This document shows, one piece after another, positions 35,713 to 46,528 of a DNA stretch of 64,000 bases. The notes under the pieces were generated by a model. The model was not told where the DNA came from. It saw only the letters and a program-made list of their open reading frames with translations, and made no database searches. The stretch comes from Oceaniovalibus sp. ACAM 378. GTDB lineage: Bacteria > Pseudomonadota > Alphaproteobacteria > Rhodobacterales > Rhodobacteraceae. Position 1 is the stretch's first letter, and each line of letters opens with the position of its first letter. The position numbers and the translations under genes were made by a program. The DNA lies in NCBI RefSeq assembly GCF_008085915.1, contig NZ_VSJK01000012.1:62001-126000 (forward strand). The letters run 5' to 3'.

Positions 35713-35744
35713 AATCCCCGGCAGATCTATCTCTGCCGGGGATT
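35713..35744. terminator. Bidirectional intrinsic terminator downstream of infB
   Basis: Perfect 13-bp stem AATCCCCGGCAGA / TCTGCCGGGGATT with a 6-base loop. A T-tract follows on the plus strand (AAATTTTTTTG) and an A-tract precedes it, giving T on the minus strand. It can end infB (minus) and the small gene (plus). Confidence 0.9.
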
Positions 35745-35802
35745 AAATTTTTTTGAAACGCGCAGGCCTCTCTTCGGGCCCTGCTTTTCCGTATCGCCGT
35801 GA

Positions 35803-38304
35803 TCAGCTGAGATTACGCTCAACTTCCTCGCGCTCGAAGATCTCGATGACATCGCCGGGGCGAACGTCGTCGTATTTCTCGAACGCCATACCGCATTCCT
35901 GACCCGACTGAACCTCGGGCACTTCGTCCTTGAAGCGCTTCAGCGTCTTCAGTGTGCCCTCGTGAATAACCGTGTTGTCGCGCAGCAGACGGACACCGGC
36001 GCTGCGACGTGCAACACCTTCGGTCACCAGACACCCGGCAACATTGCCCACGTTCGACACTTTGAACACTTCGCGAATTTCCGCATAGCCGATGAAGTTT
36101 TCGCGCACCTCGGCCGACAGAAGACCGCTGGCCGCAGCCGTTACATCATCCACAAGGTCATAGATCACCGAATAATACCGGATCTCCACACCCTTCTGGC
36201 TGGCGGCATTCCGCGCCGGAGCATTGGCACGGACGTTGAAGCCAATCACAGGCGCACCGCTGGCCTCGGCCAGACCGATGTCGGATTCCGTGATCGCGCC
36301 GACGCCATAGTGCAATACACGCACACGGACCTCGTCGTTGCCGATCTTCTCCAACGCCTGAACAATGGCCTCGGCAGAACCCTGAACGTCGGCTTTCAGC
36401 AGGATGTGCAGCTCGGCGACTTCCTGATCGGCCTTGGCTTTCGCCATCATCTGTTCCAGCGTGGTCGCGGCACCTGCCGCTGCGCGCTTGTCCTTGGATG
36501 CATGGGCACGGTATTCGGCGATTTCACGCGCCTGCGCCTCGGTATCCACGACGTTCAGAACATCGCCTGCCTCGGGTGTGCCATTCAGGCCCAGAACCTC
36601 GACCGGAACCGACGGACCGGCCTCGTTCACGCGTTCGCCCTTGTCGTTGATCAGAGCGCGCACCTTGCCCCACTGCTCGCCGACGACAAAGATATCGCCG
36701 CGCTTCAGGGTGCCGTTTTGCACCAGAACGGTTGCGACCGGGCCGCGACCGACGTCAAGCTGTGCCTCGATCACCGCACCCATGGCGGCGCGATCGGGAT
36801 TCGCCTTCAGATCCAGCAATTCCGCCTGAAGCGCAATCGCCTCAAGCAGGCTGTCCATGCCCTGACCGGTCAGCGCCGACACTTCGACGTCAAGAACATC
36901 GCCGGACATCTTTTCAACCACGACTTCGTGGTTCAGCAGATCGGTGCGGACTTTGGTTGGATTGGCCGCGGGGCGGTCGATCTTGTTGATCGCCACGATC
37001 ATCGGCACATTGGCGGCCTTGGCGTGATGGATCGCCTCGATCGTCTGGGGCATCACGGCGTCATCCGCCGCAACGACCAGAACCACAATGTCGGTCACCT
37101 GCGCGCCACGGGCCCGCATCGATGTGAACGCGGCGTGACCCGGTGTATCCAGGAACGTCAGGTTCGTACCTGCCTCTGTGGTCACCTGATAGGCGCCGAT
37201 ATGCTGAGTGATCCCGCCGGCTTCGCCCGAAACGACCTTGGCCTTGCGGATTGCATCAAGAAGAGAGGTCTTGCCGTGGTCGACGTGGCCCATGACCGTG
37301 ATGATCGGCGCACGTGGTTTCAGGTCTTTCGGATCGTCTGCGACCTGATCGATCACTTGCTCAACGTCAGAATCAGACACTCGCACAACCTTATGGCCAA
37401 ATTCTTCGATGACCAGTTCGGCCAAATCGGCGTCGATCACCTGATTCTGCGTCGCCATGACGCCTTCTTTCATCAGGAACTTCACGACGTCGGCCACACG
37501 CTCGGCCATACGAACGGCCAGCTCCTGCACAGTGATTGCCTCGGGGAGGTTCACGTTGCGCACGATCTTCTCCCGCTCGACCTGTTGACCCATCGCCTTT
37601 TGACGCGCACGGTCTTGCTTGCGCTTCATCTGTGCCATGGAGCGTTGACGGCCGCCTTCGCCACCGGTCAGCGCTTGGTTCAACGTCAGTTTGCCCGACC
37701 GGCGCGAATCTTCACGGGTCTTGGCATTCTTGGCATTTCGATCGGTTTCGCGATCATCAACCTTGCGCGGAGCAACCGAAGATTTTCCGCGTGGCGAATC
37801 GGCTGTTTGCGCCTCAAGGTCGGCGGGCGTTGCGGCGGGGGCAACAGGCGCGTTGGCACGGGCCTTGATTGCGGCCTCTTCGCGTTTGCGACGCTCTTCT
37901 TCCTCGGCCTTTGCCTTCAGCGCTTCTTCACGCTCGCGCTCTTCGCGCTCTTTGGCATCGATTTCCGCACGGCGACGCTCACGCTCTTCGGCGCGGGCTT
38001 TTTCGTCGGCTTCACGCTGAGCGGTTTCCTCGGCCTCACGGGCGCGGGCGGCGGCAAGCGCCTTCATCCGGCGCTCGAGTTCGGCATCCGTAATTCCGGC
38101 CGGCCGCTTGGATGGATCTCCACCCCTGGCAGAGGATCCTCCGCCGCCGGGTTTTGTCGCTACGGGCTTTGGCACCACGACGCGCTTGCGCTTGGTTTCG
38201 ACCACGACACTTTTGGTCCGTCCGTGGCTGAAGCTCTGCTTCACCTGCCCCGACCGTGGACCGCCCATAAGGCCGAGTGTCTTTTTACCGTCACTATCGC
38301 TCAT
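35803..38304 (-). CDS. infB: Translation initiation factor IF-2
   Basis: GTPase that brings initiator tRNA to the ribosome, 833 residues. The N-terminal third (about 1-250) is low complexity: basic, then a long Glu/Arg/Ala coiled-coil-like run, then an IF2_N domain. The G domain starts about residue 330 with [17 protein letters not shown] and NKIDRP, followed by domains II-IV with GSAEAI and GQECGM. It is the last gene of rimP-nusA-ylxR-infB; its start overlaps the ylxR stop by four bases. Confidence 0.97.
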   Translation of the reverse strand: MSDSDGKKTLGLMGGPRSGQVKQSFSHGRTKSVVVETKRKRVVVPKPVATKPGGGGSSARGGDPSKRPAGITDAELERRMKALAAARAREAEETAQREADEKARAEERERRRAEIDAKEREEREREEALKAKAEEEERRKREEAAIKARANAPVAPAATPADLEAQTADSPRGKSSVAPRKVDDRETDRNAKNAKTREDSRRSGKLTLNQALTGGEGGRQRSMAQMKRKQDRARQKAMGQQVEREKIVRNVNLPEAITVQELAVRMAERVADVVKFLMKEGVMATQNQVIDADLAELVIEEFGHKVVRVSDSDVEQVIDQVADDPKDLKPRAPIITVMGHVDHGKTSLLDAIRKAKVVSGEAGGITQHIGAYQVTTEAGTNLTFLDTPGHAAFTSMRARGAQVTDIVVLVVAADDAVMPQTIEAIHHAKAANVPMIVAINKIDRPAANPTKVRTDLLNHEVVVEKMSGDVLDVEVSALTGQGMDSLLEAIALQAELLDLKANPDRAAMGAVIEAQLDVGRGPVATVLVQNGTLKRGDIFVVGEQWGKVRALINDKGERVNEAGPSVPVEVLGLNGTPEAGDVLNVVDTEAQAREIAEYRAHASKDKRAAAGAATTLEQMMAKAKADQEVAELHILLKADVQGSAEAIVQALEKIGNDEVRVRVLHYGVGAITESDIGLAEASGAPVIGFNVRANAPARNAASQKGVEIRYYSVIYDLVDDVTAAASGLLSAEVRENFIGYAEIREVFKVSNVGNVAGCLVTEGVARRSAGVRLLRDNTVIHEGTLKTLKRFKDEVPEVQSGQECGMAFEKYDDVRPGDVIEIFEREEVERNLS

Positions 38305-38948
38305 GTGGTCTTTTTCACCTTTCCGGTGGACGCTCCACCGACATTTGTCTGCTCACCGGCATCTCGAACGCCCGAAAGCCGCACGGCGTCCTCGCGAAAT
38401 CGATCAGCAAGTGCCCCGGCGGCGAGCGCCGCATGTATCACATGTTCCCGACCGAATGCCAAACCGATTTCTGGCGCGGTCAAAATATCGAAAAACGACC
38501 CCCGTCCGCCGGGCGGTCGCAACTTGGACTTTCCCCGTGGGGACCCGTCCGAGGCTTGTATCAGGATGGATACTTGTTCTTTACCCAGCCAATCCTTGAC
38601 CTTTTCAAATCCGGCGATCGCCCGGCCCGCCTTGCGCGCCATCGACAACCGGTCCGTCACCCGCTTCAGCAACGCGGCATCAACATCCGCAATCAGCGTG
38701 TCAGGCACCGTCACCTGCTGTTTCGCAGCGCGCGAGAACAGCTTTTTCTGCACCGCCATTTCCAGCGCTGCACGTTCTGCCGAAACCCACATGCCCCGCC
38801 CCGGCAACTTTTCCGAGACGTCGCAATACACCGTGTTATCCGGCCCCACGACAAAGCGGATCAGACCCCGCTTTGGGTGGATATCCCCGGTCGCAATACA
38901 CTTGCGCTCGGGATCGTCATGGACCTTTTCGCGACCTCCGCGGGACAT
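38301..38948 (-). CDS. RNA-binding protein: YlxR (DUF448) fused to an L7Ae-like domain
   Basis: A 215-residue protein between nusA and infB. The N-terminal YlxR domain (about 10-90) has [19 protein letters not shown] and [15 protein letters not shown]; the C-terminal part (about 100-190) resembles the L7Ae/ribosomal L30e fold ([23 protein letters not shown]). Both are RNA-binding. In Firmicutes the two are separate genes in the same position; in alphaproteobacteria they are fused. Six bases separate it from nusA and it overlaps infB by four. Confidence 0.9.
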   Translation of the reverse strand: MSRGGREKVHDDPERKCIATGDIHPKRGLIRFVVGPDNTVYCDVSEKLPGRGMWVSAERAALEMAVQKKLFSRAAKQQVTVPDTLIADVDAALLKRVTDRLSMARKAGRAIAGFEKVKDWLGKEQVSILIQASDGSPRGKSKLRPPGGRGSFFDILTAPEIGLAFGREHVIHAALAAGALADRFREDAVRLSGVRDAGEQTNVGGASTGKVKKTT

Positions 38949-38954
38949 CAGGGA

Positions 38955-40574
38955 CTATACCCCGGTCTCGGCGTCGGCATCTTCGACTGGCTCTTCTTCC
39001 GCCTTGGACTCGAGTTCGGCGGGATCAACCCAACCCAGCTGAATCCGGGCAGTCATAACCATAGTTTGCGCCTCTTCCAGAGAAACGTCAAACTTCTCAA
39101 GCACGCCGTCGTCCTTGACACGCTCGCCGTCCACCGTGGTCCAGCCGCCGGCCAGTTCCCAGTCGGCGCAGGTGGCGAAATCTTCCAGCGTCATCACGCC
39201 ATCTTCTGCCAGTGCAACGATCATCTGGGGAGTCAGGCCATCAAAGTCAACCAGACTGTCCTGAACACCCAGCGCGCGACCCTTTTCCAGAGCCTTGCGA
39301 TTTTGTTCGTCCAGATAGTCCTTGGCCCGCGCCTGAAGCTCCTGAGCGGTGGATTCATCGACGCCTTCGATCACCAGCAGCTCATTCGCTTCGACATAGG
39401 CGACTTCTTCCAGATTGGTAAAGCCTTCCGACACCAGAAGCTGAGCAAAGAATTCATCCAGGTCCAGCGTGTCCATGAACAGCTTGGTCCGTTCTTCGAA
39501 TTCCGCCTGACGACGCGAGCTTTCCTGCTCTTCGGTCATGATATCGATGTCGAGGCCGGTCAGCTGCGACGCAAGCCGCACGTTCTGTCCACGCCGTCCG
39601 ATGGCCAGCGAAAGCTGCTCGTCGGGCACGACGACTTCGATCCGGCCGGTTTCTTCGTCCAGCACCACCTTCGACACTTCGGCCGGCTGCAGCGCGTTGA
39701 CAAGGAATGTCGGCATGTCTTCGTTCCAGGGGATGATGTCGATCTTCTCGCCCTGAAGTTCGTTCACCACGGCCTGAACCCGGCTGCCGCGCATACCAAC
39801 GCAGGCACCCACCGGATCGATGGAGCTGTCATAGGAAATCACGGCGATCTTGGCGCGCGAACCCGGGTCACGGGCGACGGCCTTGATCTCGATGATACCA
39901 TCATAGATCTCGGGCACTTCCATCTTGAACAGCTCGGCCATGAACTGCGGATCGGTGCGGCTGAGGAAAATCTGTGGGCCACGAACCTCGCGGCGCACGT
40001 CCTTGATATAGCAGCGCACGCGGTCGTTCGGGCGATAGCTTTCGCGCCCGATCTTGTCGTTGCGGCGCAGGATGCCTTCGCCCCGACCGATATCGACGAT
40101 GACGTTGCCGTATTCCTCGCGTTTGACGACACCGTTGATGATGGTGCCTGCACGATCCTTGAATTCTTCGAACTGACGATCACGCTCGGCTTCGCGCACC
40201 TTTTGCAGGATCACCTGCTTGGCGCTTTGCGCGGCGATGCGGCCCATTTCGACCGGCGGCACTTCTTCGGTCAGCTCGTCACCGACGGAAGGATCGGCCA
40301 TAAACTGTTTCGCCTGTTCGACGGTCAGTTCGGACTGATAGTTCTCAAGCAATTCATCCTCGACCACCGTGCGCACGCGGGTAAACGCGGCGCGACCGGT
40401 TTTACGGTCGATATGGACGCGGATGTCCATTTCGCTGCCATAGCGGGACTTTGCGGCACGGGCGAGCGATTCTTCCATCGCCTCGATCACCAGAATCGGG
40501 TCGATCATTTTTTCGCGGGCCACCGCCTCGGCGGTCTGCAACAGTTCCAGCTGGTTGGCGGATGTGATTGCCAT
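38955..40574 (-). CDS. nusA: Transcription termination/antitermination factor NusA
   Basis: RNA polymerase-binding elongation factor, 539 residues. N-terminal domain (about 1-130), S1 domain (about 137-205, [20 protein letters not shown]), two KH domains (about 210-345, containing [14 protein letters not shown] and [14 protein letters not shown]) and two C-terminal acidic repeats (about 370-500). The order matches the standard proteobacterial protein. Three bases after rimP, six before ylxR. Confidence 0.97.
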   Translation of the reverse strand: MAITSANQLELLQTAEAVAREKMIDPILVIEAMEESLARAAKSRYGSEMDIRVHIDRKTGRAAFTRVRTVVEDELLENYQSELTVEQAKQFMADPSVGDELTEEVPPVEMGRIAAQSAKQVILQKVREAERDRQFEEFKDRAGTIINGVVKREEYGNVIVDIGRGEGILRRNDKIGRESYRPNDRVRCYIKDVRREVRGPQIFLSRTDPQFMAELFKMEVPEIYDGIIEIKAVARDPGSRAKIAVISYDSSIDPVGACVGMRGSRVQAVVNELQGEKIDIIPWNEDMPTFLVNALQPAEVSKVVLDEETGRIEVVVPDEQLSLAIGRRGQNVRLASQLTGLDIDIMTEEQESSRRQAEFEERTKLFMDTLDLDEFFAQLLVSEGFTNLEEVAYVEANELLVIEGVDESTAQELQARAKDYLDEQNRKALEKGRALGVQDSLVDFDGLTPQMIVALAEDGVMTLEDFATCADWELAGGWTTVDGERVKDDGVLEKFDVSLEEAQTMVMTARIQLGWVDPAELESKAEEEPVEDADAETGV

Positions 40575-40577
40575 CGC

Positions 40578-41183
40578 TCAATTCTCCCTCGGGGGCGTGT
40601 TGCCCTTTTCGTCTTCGTCTTCATCGTCCAACACGGTTTCAACCGCATCAAACTGTGTCTCGTCGATCAATCCGGCATCCTTGCGGCTGCGCAGGACGTC
40701 GCGGATCAGGTCTTCGGTCAGAACCAGCTTTGCATCCGACAACCAGTCAAATTGCAGCCCGATAGTGCCTTCTTCGATCTCGATCAGCACTTCAGAGCCT
40801 TCGACACCGGCCAGAATACCCTTGAACCGGCGGCGACCGTCGATCAGCTCATCGGTTTCAAGCTTGACCTCATAACCTTCCCAGGTCTGGAAATCCTTGA
40901 GCCGGGTCAGCGGGCGGTCAATGCCGGGGCTGGAAACCTCAAGCGAATAGGCCTCATCGATCAGATCTTCGACATCCAGATGGGCCGATATCGCTGTGGA
41001 TATCTGGCCGCATTCGTCCACTTCGATGCCACCATTGGGGCGTTCGGCCATGATCTGAACCGTGGGGGTCTTGCCGCCCATGTAACGGACGCGCACCAGT
41101 TCGAATCCCAGCCCCTCGATCACGGGGCCGAAAACCGCGGCAAGGCGGCGGTCGATGTTGGATTTCGCAATCATTTCGGACAT
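40578..41183 (-). CDS. rimP: Ribosome maturation factor RimP
   Basis: 30S assembly factor of 201 residues. The N-terminal alpha/beta domain has [19 protein letters not shown] and [15 protein letters not shown] followed by [14 protein letters not shown]; the C-terminal SH3-like domain has [20 protein letters not shown]. An extra acidic tail (DDEDEDEKG) closes the protein. The ATG at 41183 is the family start; the open frame to 41336 reads through an intrinsic terminator and is not conserved. First gene of the nusA-infB operon. Confidence 0.93.
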   Translation of the reverse strand: MSEMIAKSNIDRRLAAVFGPVIEGLGFELVRVRYMGGKTPTVQIMAERPNGGIEVDECGQISTAISAHLDVEDLIDEAYSLEVSSPGIDRPLTRLKDFQTWEGYEVKLETDELIDGRRRFKGILAGVEGSEVLIEIEEGTIGLQFDWLSDAKLVLTEDLIRDVLRSRKDAGLIDETQFDAVETVLDDEDEDEKGNTPPREN

Positions 41184-41244
41184 GTCCGGGCCTCGGGGTT
41201 CGGTGTGGAATCGGGTTTGGCGTTCGGGTCTGGCGGCTGGGCAC

Positions 41245-41267
41245 AAAAAAACGGGCGCGCGGCCCGT
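41245..41267 (-). terminator. Intrinsic terminator in the leader of the rimP-nusA-infB operon
   Basis: On the minus strand ACGGGC-CGCGC-GCCCGT followed by seven T (41251-41245). It points towards rimP, 62 bases before its start. No protein gene on the minus strand lies immediately upstream, so it ends a leader or small RNA rather than a neighbouring coding transcript. Confidence 0.7.
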
Positions 41268-41538
41268 CACAAGTTCCGGTGGGGCCTTCGGGTTTGGACC
41301 CCGACGCACCGCTGATGAACGACCACATACAGACACATTGATCCCGGTTCAAGGCCAAAACGCGCAGTTTCCTCCGCCAGCGCCGCGCCGGAGCGGAATC
41401 CGGCCAAGGCGAAATTCGCGCCCGAGCGAAGTCCGAACTTTTTTGGGCCAATGATCCGGCCAAAGTTCGGGCCAAAGTTCGGAAAAGATTAACCCCGCCG
41501 GGCCAGTATACCGCCGGGCTGACCGGGAAAGGGATGGC
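41268..41538. other. Divergent promoter region with repeats
   Basis: Gap between the rimP leader terminator and the histidine kinase gene. It holds a 12-base tandem repeat GGCCAAAGTTCGG (41458-41482, two units) and, upstream of it, the reverse-complementary CCGAACTTT (41433-41441), so a hairpin or a set of inverted binding sites can form. No gene and no tRNA recognised. Confidence 0.5.
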
Positions 41539-43239
41539 GTGCCGTCAAACAGCTATCTGCGCGCGATGCGGCGTCAAAATGAAATGACGGTTCAGGAAAT
41601 GCCTGCGCGGATCGTGACGGTCTGTCTGGCGATTCTTGTGGGATCGGTGTTTGTCCCCTCATGGGTGGCTCTGACGCTTGCATGGGCCTACCCGTTTGCT
41701 GAATACTATGCGCTGGTGACAGTTCGCTATCTTGAGAAACGCTATGACCGGCGGGTCCATATATTGAATATGCTGCTGGACGTGTCGATTTCCATCGGGG
41801 TCGACCTGATCGCATTTCTCGCCTGGCAAGACGGATCACCCGCCGCAAGAATGTTCGCGTTCAGCATATTTGTCGGGATGCTGATCCATGTTCTGCTGGT
41901 GCGTCGGTTTCTGCTGCTCAGCGCATTGTGTCCGGGTGGTCCGCTGTTGATTTTCGTCCTGATGGTTGTGGTGCCCATTTTGGTGTCCGACACATCGCAG
42001 TTTGAAATCGCCATGGGGCTGGTGATGACGGGGGTTGCGACACTCTATGTGGTGTTGGCGATCCTCGATATGAACAAGGTGCAGACCCTGTTGGTGCGCG
42101 CCCTTTATCATGCGGAAAGCGCGAACCGCGCGAAATCCCGTTTCGTGGCCGCGATGAGCCATGAGATTCGCACCCCGCTCAACGGTATTCTTGGCATTGC
42201 CCAACTGGCACAGGACGAAGCGCGCGACGACACCGCACGCGACCGTGCGCGCATCCTGTTTGATTCAGCGTTGTCGCTGAAATCATTGATGGATGACGTG
42301 CTGGATCACGCCAAGATCGAAGCGGGGCGTATGGATGTAAAGCCCGTTTCCGCCGAAATCGGGGCGGTCGCATCGGGGGTCATCGCCCTGTTCGCAGATC
42401 TGGCGCGGGACAAGGGGCTTTCGCTCGGCCTGACCGTCGATCCCGACCTGCCGCCGCGACTGATGATTGATCCACAGCGGATCAGGCAGGTGATGACCAA
42501 CCTGATCTCGAACGCGTTGAAATTCACCGATTCAGGTCATGTATGGATGACGGTCGGTAGCACTGGCCCGCCGGACGCCCGGGTTTTGCAGATCATCGTT
42601 ACCGACACCGGCTCTGGTATGGATGCTGTGGCGCTTGGGCGGCTGTTCCGATCGTTCAGCCAGGTCGATCCGGACGGCGCGCGGGCGGCCTCGGGCACCG
42701 GGCTGGGCCTTGCCATATCGCACTCGCTTGTCACGCTGATGGGCGGCACGATCACCGTCCGCTCGACCCCGGGACAGGGCAGCGCGTTTGAAACGCTGAT
42801 CCCGCTGATCGTCGCCGACTCCGACACCTTATCCAAACCAACACCGGGCGGGTCGCAATCGTTCGACGGGCTGCACGCTCTTGTGGTCGACGACAACCGG
42901 GCGAATCGGGTGATCGCCACGGCTTTGCTTGGCCGCTTGGGGGTAAAATCGCAGCAGGCCGACAGCGGAGCGGCGGCACTGGAGCGGTTGGTCGCGGAGC
43001 AGTTCGATTTCCTGCTGCTCGACATGCACATGCCCGGCCTTGACGGACGGCAAACACTGGACCGGCTGCGTGTCGGTCACGGCGATGGCGGGTCCGTCCC
43101 GGTGATTGCTTTGACCGCCGACGCCGCGCCGGAAGACCGCGAACGTTTCCTGCGGGCAGGATTTGACGGATACCTGTCAAAGCCGCTGGAACGGGACAGG
43201 CTGGTGGCCGAACTCGCGCGGGTGCTGAAACCGCGCTGA
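41539..43239 (+). CDS. Membrane-bound hybrid histidine kinase / response regulator
   Basis: A 566-residue sensor protein. About six membrane segments occupy residues 22-178 (for example VCLAILVGSVFVPSWVALTL, LLIFVLMVVVPILV) with little extracytoplasmic sequence. The phospho-accepting His208 is in MSHEIRTPLNG; the ATPase domain follows with NLISNALKF, DTGSGM and GTGLGLAIS. A C-terminal receiver domain has LVVDDNRANR and the phosphorylatable Asp (about 495) in LLLDMHMPG and LSKPL. No separate output regulator lies beside it. Start is GTG 41539 with GGGAAAGGG upstream. The signal sensed is unknown. Confidence 0.9.
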   Translation: MPSNSYLRAMRRQNEMTVQEMPARIVTVCLAILVGSVFVPSWVALTLAWAYPFAEYYALVTVRYLEKRYDRRVHILNMLLDVSISIGVDLIAFLAWQDGSPAARMFAFSIFVGMLIHVLLVRRFLLLSALCPGGPLLIFVLMVVVPILVSDTSQFEIAMGLVMTGVATLYVVLAILDMNKVQTLLVRALYHAESANRAKSRFVAAMSHEIRTPLNGILGIAQLAQDEARDDTARDRARILFDSALSLKSLMDDVLDHAKIEAGRMDVKPVSAEIGAVASGVIALFADLARDKGLSLGLTVDPDLPPRLMIDPQRIRQVMTNLISNALKFTDSGHVWMTVGSTGPPDARVLQIIVTDTGSGMDAVALGRLFRSFSQVDPDGARAASGTGLGLAISHSLVTLMGGTITVRSTPGQGSAFETLIPLIVADSDTLSKPTPGGSQSFDGLHALVVDDNRANRVIATALLGRLGVKSQQADSGAAALERLVAEQFDFLLLDMHMPGLDGRQTLDRLRVGHGDGGSVPVIALTADAAPEDRERFLRAGFDGYLSKPLERDRLVAELARVLKPR

Positions 43240-43324
43240 TGGCCGGGTGGTGCGGCGGATGCTGGCGGTGCTTTCGACGGAATGCTAGGGTCGTGGCAAC
43301 ACACCACCCGAGGAGAAACTGCCG

Positions 43325-44161
43325 ATGAAAAAGATCGTCCTGACCGGGGCCGCCGGGCGGCTGGGGTCGTACCTGCGCGAACCGCTGAGCAAGATTTGCG
43401 ATTCGCTGGTCAGTTCAGATATCGCGGAAGACATCGGCACCCTGTATCCGGGCGAATCCTTTGTGCGCGCTGATCTGGCCGACTTCGATGCGATCCACGC
43501 TTTGCTGGAAGGCGCTGACATGGTGGTGCATTTCGGTGCCATCGTCGACGAAGCCCCGTTTGAAGAGCTGCTTGGCCCGAACTTTATCGGCGCCTACAAC
43601 ATTTGGGAATCCGCCAGCCGCCATGGGGTGCGCCGGGTGGTTTATGCCAGTTCGATCCATGCGGTGGGGATGTACCCCAAGACAGAATTCATCGGCACCG
43701 ACGTGCCGCACCGGCCCGACACCTTCTATGGTCTGGCGAAATGTTTCGCCGAGGATCTGGGGCGGATGTACTGGGAAAAGCGCGGCCTGGAATCTGTTCA
43801 CCTGCGCATCCTGTCCTGTGCTCAGGTGAACAATGCCCGGGCTCTGGGGTCGTGGCTGTCCTATGACGACCTGATTCAGCTGGTGCAGCGCGCCATCGAC
43901 ACGCCGGTCACCGGATTCACGGTGATTTATGGCGTCAGCGACAACGACCGCGCGCCGGTCGACAATTCCGCCGCCGCGTTCCTCGGGTACCGTCCGAAAG
44001 ACAACGCCGAACAGTTCGCGGAACAGGTGTTGGCTGAAACCACCCCGCAAGACCCGGCCGATCCGGGCCATATGTGCCATGGCGGACCTTTCGCCGCCGT
44101 CGATCTGGGCAACAGCGGATTGGCGCAGATGACCATCGTCAATGATCGCAAGAAGGTCTGA
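43325..44161 (+). CDS. NAD-dependent uronate dehydrogenase-like SDR
   Basis: Extended short-chain dehydrogenase of 278 residues resembling uronate dehydrogenase (oxidises galacturonate or glucuronate to the aldarolactone). The nucleotide site is TGAAGRLGSYLRE (8-20), the strand-end aspartate is in SSDIAED, and the catalytic set is SSIHAVG and YGLAK. Uronate dehydrogenases are about 265-275 residues. The next genes encode a sugar-acid kinase-like protein and a TRAP transporter, which supports a sugar-acid substrate. Three bases before the kinase gene. Confidence 0.82.
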   Translation: MKKIVLTGAAGRLGSYLREPLSKICDSLVSSDIAEDIGTLYPGESFVRADLADFDAIHALLEGADMVVHFGAIVDEAPFEELLGPNFIGAYNIWESASRHGVRRVVYASSIHAVGMYPKTEFIGTDVPHRPDTFYGLAKCFAEDLGRMYWEKRGLESVHLRILSCAQVNNARALGSWLSYDDLIQLVQRAIDTPVTGFTVIYGVSDNDRAPVDNSAAAFLGYRPKDNAEQFAEQVLAETTPQDPADPGHMCHGGPFAAVDLGNSGLAQMTIVNDRKKV

Positions 44162-44164
44162 GCC

Positions 44165-45058
44165 ATGACACTCAACATAGTATGCCTTGGCGAAGCGATG
44201 GCCGAGATCAGCAGCGATCAAAGTGGTTTTCGCGTCGGCTTTGCGGGTGACACGCTGAATACCGCGATCTATCTGCAACGCGCATTGGGCGACGCCGGGC
44301 AGGTACAATACCTGACCCGTGTCGGGCAGGATCCGCTGTCTAAGGGGCTGATCGATTTTGCCGCCGACGAAGGCATCGGCACCGAGGGAATTACCTGTGA
44401 TCCCGAGCGGCAGGTGGGCATTTATTCCATCGCCGTCGATGACGCGGGCGAACGCAGTTTCCACTATTGGCGCAATCAGTCCGCCGCGCGGCAAATGTTC
44501 ACCAGTGACGCGGAACAGGCCGCAATGGACGCGGCCGATGTGATTTATCTGTCCGGCATCAGCATCGCGATCTTGTCGCCCGAAGGCCGCGACCGGCTAC
44601 TGGCCACATTGGACCGTCTGCGTGCCGCCGGGCGGCGGGTGGCCTTTGATTCGAACTATCGCCCCCGCCTGTGGGAGGATGCAGCGACCGCCCGCGCCAC
44701 CATGTCGGCCTTTTGGGCGCGGGCGGATATTGCCCTGCCGTCGGTCGACGACGAACAGGCGCTGTTCGGCGATGCTTCGGACGCAGCGGTCATTACGCGG
44801 CTAACAGATACCGGAGTTGGCACTGGCGCCCTGAAACGCGGCGCCGACGGACCTTTGCCGATCGGTGCAGCGATGCCCGGCGCCACCTATCTCCGGGCCG
44901 AGCGGATCGTCGATTCCACCGCGGCAGGCGACAGCTTCAACGGCGGATTTCTGGCCGAATACCTGATCTCGGACGATCTGGGCCTCGCGATGCTGCGCGG
45001 TCATGACATGGCGCGCCGGGTTGTCGGCGTTCGGGGTGCGATTTTGCCCCGTGACTGA
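44165..45058 (+). CDS. PfkB-family sugar kinase, 2-dehydro-3-deoxygluconokinase-like
   Basis: A 297-residue ribokinase-fold kinase. The N-terminus reads VCLGEAMAEIS and GFAGDTLNTAIYLQRALG, the second motif is VDSTAAGDSFNGGFLAEYL, where the catalytic Asp follows AAG as in KDG kinases. KDG kinase makes 2-keto-3-deoxy-6-phosphogluconate for the Entner-Doudoroff lower branch, matching uronate use. The assignment rests on motifs and context; fructose or other sugar kinases share this fold. Only three bases after the dehydrogenase gene. Confidence 0.85.
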   Translation: MTLNIVCLGEAMAEISSDQSGFRVGFAGDTLNTAIYLQRALGDAGQVQYLTRVGQDPLSKGLIDFAADEGIGTEGITCDPERQVGIYSIAVDDAGERSFHYWRNQSAARQMFTSDAEQAAMDAADVIYLSGISIAILSPEGRDRLLATLDRLRAAGRRVAFDSNYRPRLWEDAATARATMSAFWARADIALPSVDDEQALFGDASDAAVITRLTDTGVGTGALKRGADGPLPIGAAMPGATYLRAERIVDSTAAGDSFNGGFLAEYLISDDLGLAMLRGHDMARRVVGVRGAILPRD

Positions 45059-45442
45059 TGGCGCGGTGCCCGGCATGGACCAAAGGCCCACGGCAAATCG
45101 TTGATCGACATGTCCAACAAACCGGCGAGCCAGTTCCTGTTGGTGGCCGGACACGACGCCGTCAGGGTTTTGCCGGCCATCTTGCCCTAAGTCGCCGCCC
45201 GTTTCCAAGGCAGACCCCTGATCGGCGAACCGATTCAGGATGAGGTTGAATAGAATTCAGCGGTCAACACCCAAGGAGGAGCATCCGCTCCGGACATCCG
45301 AATACCGGCGATGATGCTTGCGCCCTTTCATGTTTGGTCTTGCGGTGTGTCGCTGCAGCGGGACAAATGGGCCATCTGCGTCAACGAACGCAAAAATACT
45401 CGCACCGGGGCCGAACCCCGGGTCACACCACGGAGGACTTCC
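45059..45442. other. Gap between kinase and TRAP genes
   Basis: A 384-base gap inside the sugar-acid cluster. A plus-strand frame from 45110 codes for MSNKPASQFLLVAGHDAVRV and is cut by TAA at 45188 before continuing RFQGRPLIGEPIQDEVE to 45251, so it may be a decayed gene, unidentified. Around 45390-45411 CGCAAAAATACTC and CCGGGG recall the intergenic element at 20473. The ribosome site of dctP (CGGAGG) closes the gap. Confidence 0.4.
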
Positions 45443-46477
45443 ATGAAACGTCGCGCTCTTTTTGGTCTTGCGACCGCCGGTGCACTGGTTTTGGCCGCCG
45501 CGCCGTCCTTTGCACAGGACGTTACCCTGCGCTTGCACCAGTTCCTGCCACCGGCCGCGAACCTGCCAAAGAACATGCTGGTGCCATGGGCCGAACGGCT
45601 GAAAGAGGCATCGGACGGACGCATTGAAATCCAGATGTTCGATGCGATGGCTCTGGGTGGGGCGCCCAATGCGCTGCTGGATCAGGCGCGCGACGGAGTC
45701 GTCGACATCTCGATGACGCTGTCAGGCTATACTCCGGGCCGTTTTCCACGCACCGAAGTGTTCGAACTGCCGTTCATGATGAGCGATCCCGTGGCGACCG
45801 CCGTATCCTTTTGGCAGATGATCGAGAGCGATTTTCAGGCCAACGAATATGCCGACGTCAAGGTGCTGAGCGGTTGGGTGCACGGCCCGGGCGTGATCCA
45901 CACCAAAGATCCGGTGACCCGGTTGGAAGACATGCAGGGCAAGACCCTGCGTGCGCCGACGCGGATCATCACCGATCTGCTGGGCGAGCTTGGCGCGACC
46001 GCTGTCGGAATGCCGCTGCCCGCCGTGCCCGAGGCGCTGTCAAAGGGTGTGATCAACGGCACCGTCATCCCTTGGGAAGTGACGCCGGCGATGAAGCTGT
46101 CCGAATTGGTCACCAACCATGCCGAATTTGGCGGAACCGAGGCGCTTTACACCGCCACCTTCGTTCTGGTGATGAATCAGGACAGGTTCGATGCGCTGCC
46201 CGACGACCTCAAGGCGATCATCGAGGCGGAGAGTGGCGAAAAGCTGGCCCGGTTCGCGGGCGAAGTGATGTTCGAATACGACAAGCCCGCGCGTGATATC
46301 GCAGCGGCCGCCGGCAACTCGATCACCACATTGGACGAAACCGAGACGGCACGCTGGAAAGAGGCCGCACAGCCGGTCTATGCCCGCTGGATCGCCGAGA
46401 TGAACGACAAGGGCATCGACGGTCAGGCCCTGATCGACGAAGCTCGCGCCCACATCGCCGCGAACTCCGGAAAATGA
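45443..46477 (+). CDS. dctP: TRAP transporter periplasmic solute-binding protein (DctP family)
   Basis: Extracytoplasmic receptor of a tripartite ATP-independent transporter, 344 residues. A signal peptide (MKRRALFGLATAGALV, cut after SFA) precedes the DctP domain with LPPAANLPKNMLVPWAERL, GGAPNALLDQARDGVVDI, the Arg of GKTLRAPTRI that binds a carboxylate, and GVINGTVIPWE. The ligand is an organic or sugar acid; the neighbouring uronate dehydrogenase and kinase suggest a uronate (inference). The ATG at 45443 has GGAGG seven bases upstream; an open frame to 45311 is not conserved. Confidence 0.92.
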   Translation: MKRRALFGLATAGALVLAAAPSFAQDVTLRLHQFLPPAANLPKNMLVPWAERLKEASDGRIEIQMFDAMALGGAPNALLDQARDGVVDISMTLSGYTPGRFPRTEVFELPFMMSDPVATAVSFWQMIESDFQANEYADVKVLSGWVHGPGVIHTKDPVTRLEDMQGKTLRAPTRIITDLLGELGATAVGMPLPAVPEALSKGVINGTVIPWEVTPAMKLSELVTNHAEFGGTEALYTATFVLVMNQDRFDALPDDLKAIIEAESGEKLARFAGEVMFEYDKPARDIAAAAGNSITTLDETETARWKEAAQPVYARWIAEMNDKGIDGQALIDEARAHIAANSGK

Positions 46478-46528
46478 CGCGCGGCGCGAGTCCCGCGAGG
46501 GGTCGCGCCACCATCTGCCGGGATCTTC

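Noticed and set aside
35962-41315. Very long plus-strand open frames (over 1000 codons each) opposite infB, ylxR, nusA and rimP
   Set aside because: They are mirror frames of well-supported GC-rich genes; their translations are low in family motifs and rich in His, Arg and Gln, as expected of antisense shadows.
41268-41400. Possible tRNA upstream of rimP, as metY precedes rimP in E. coli
   Set aside because: No cloverleaf, no anticodon arm and no CCA-adjacent acceptor stem could be traced.
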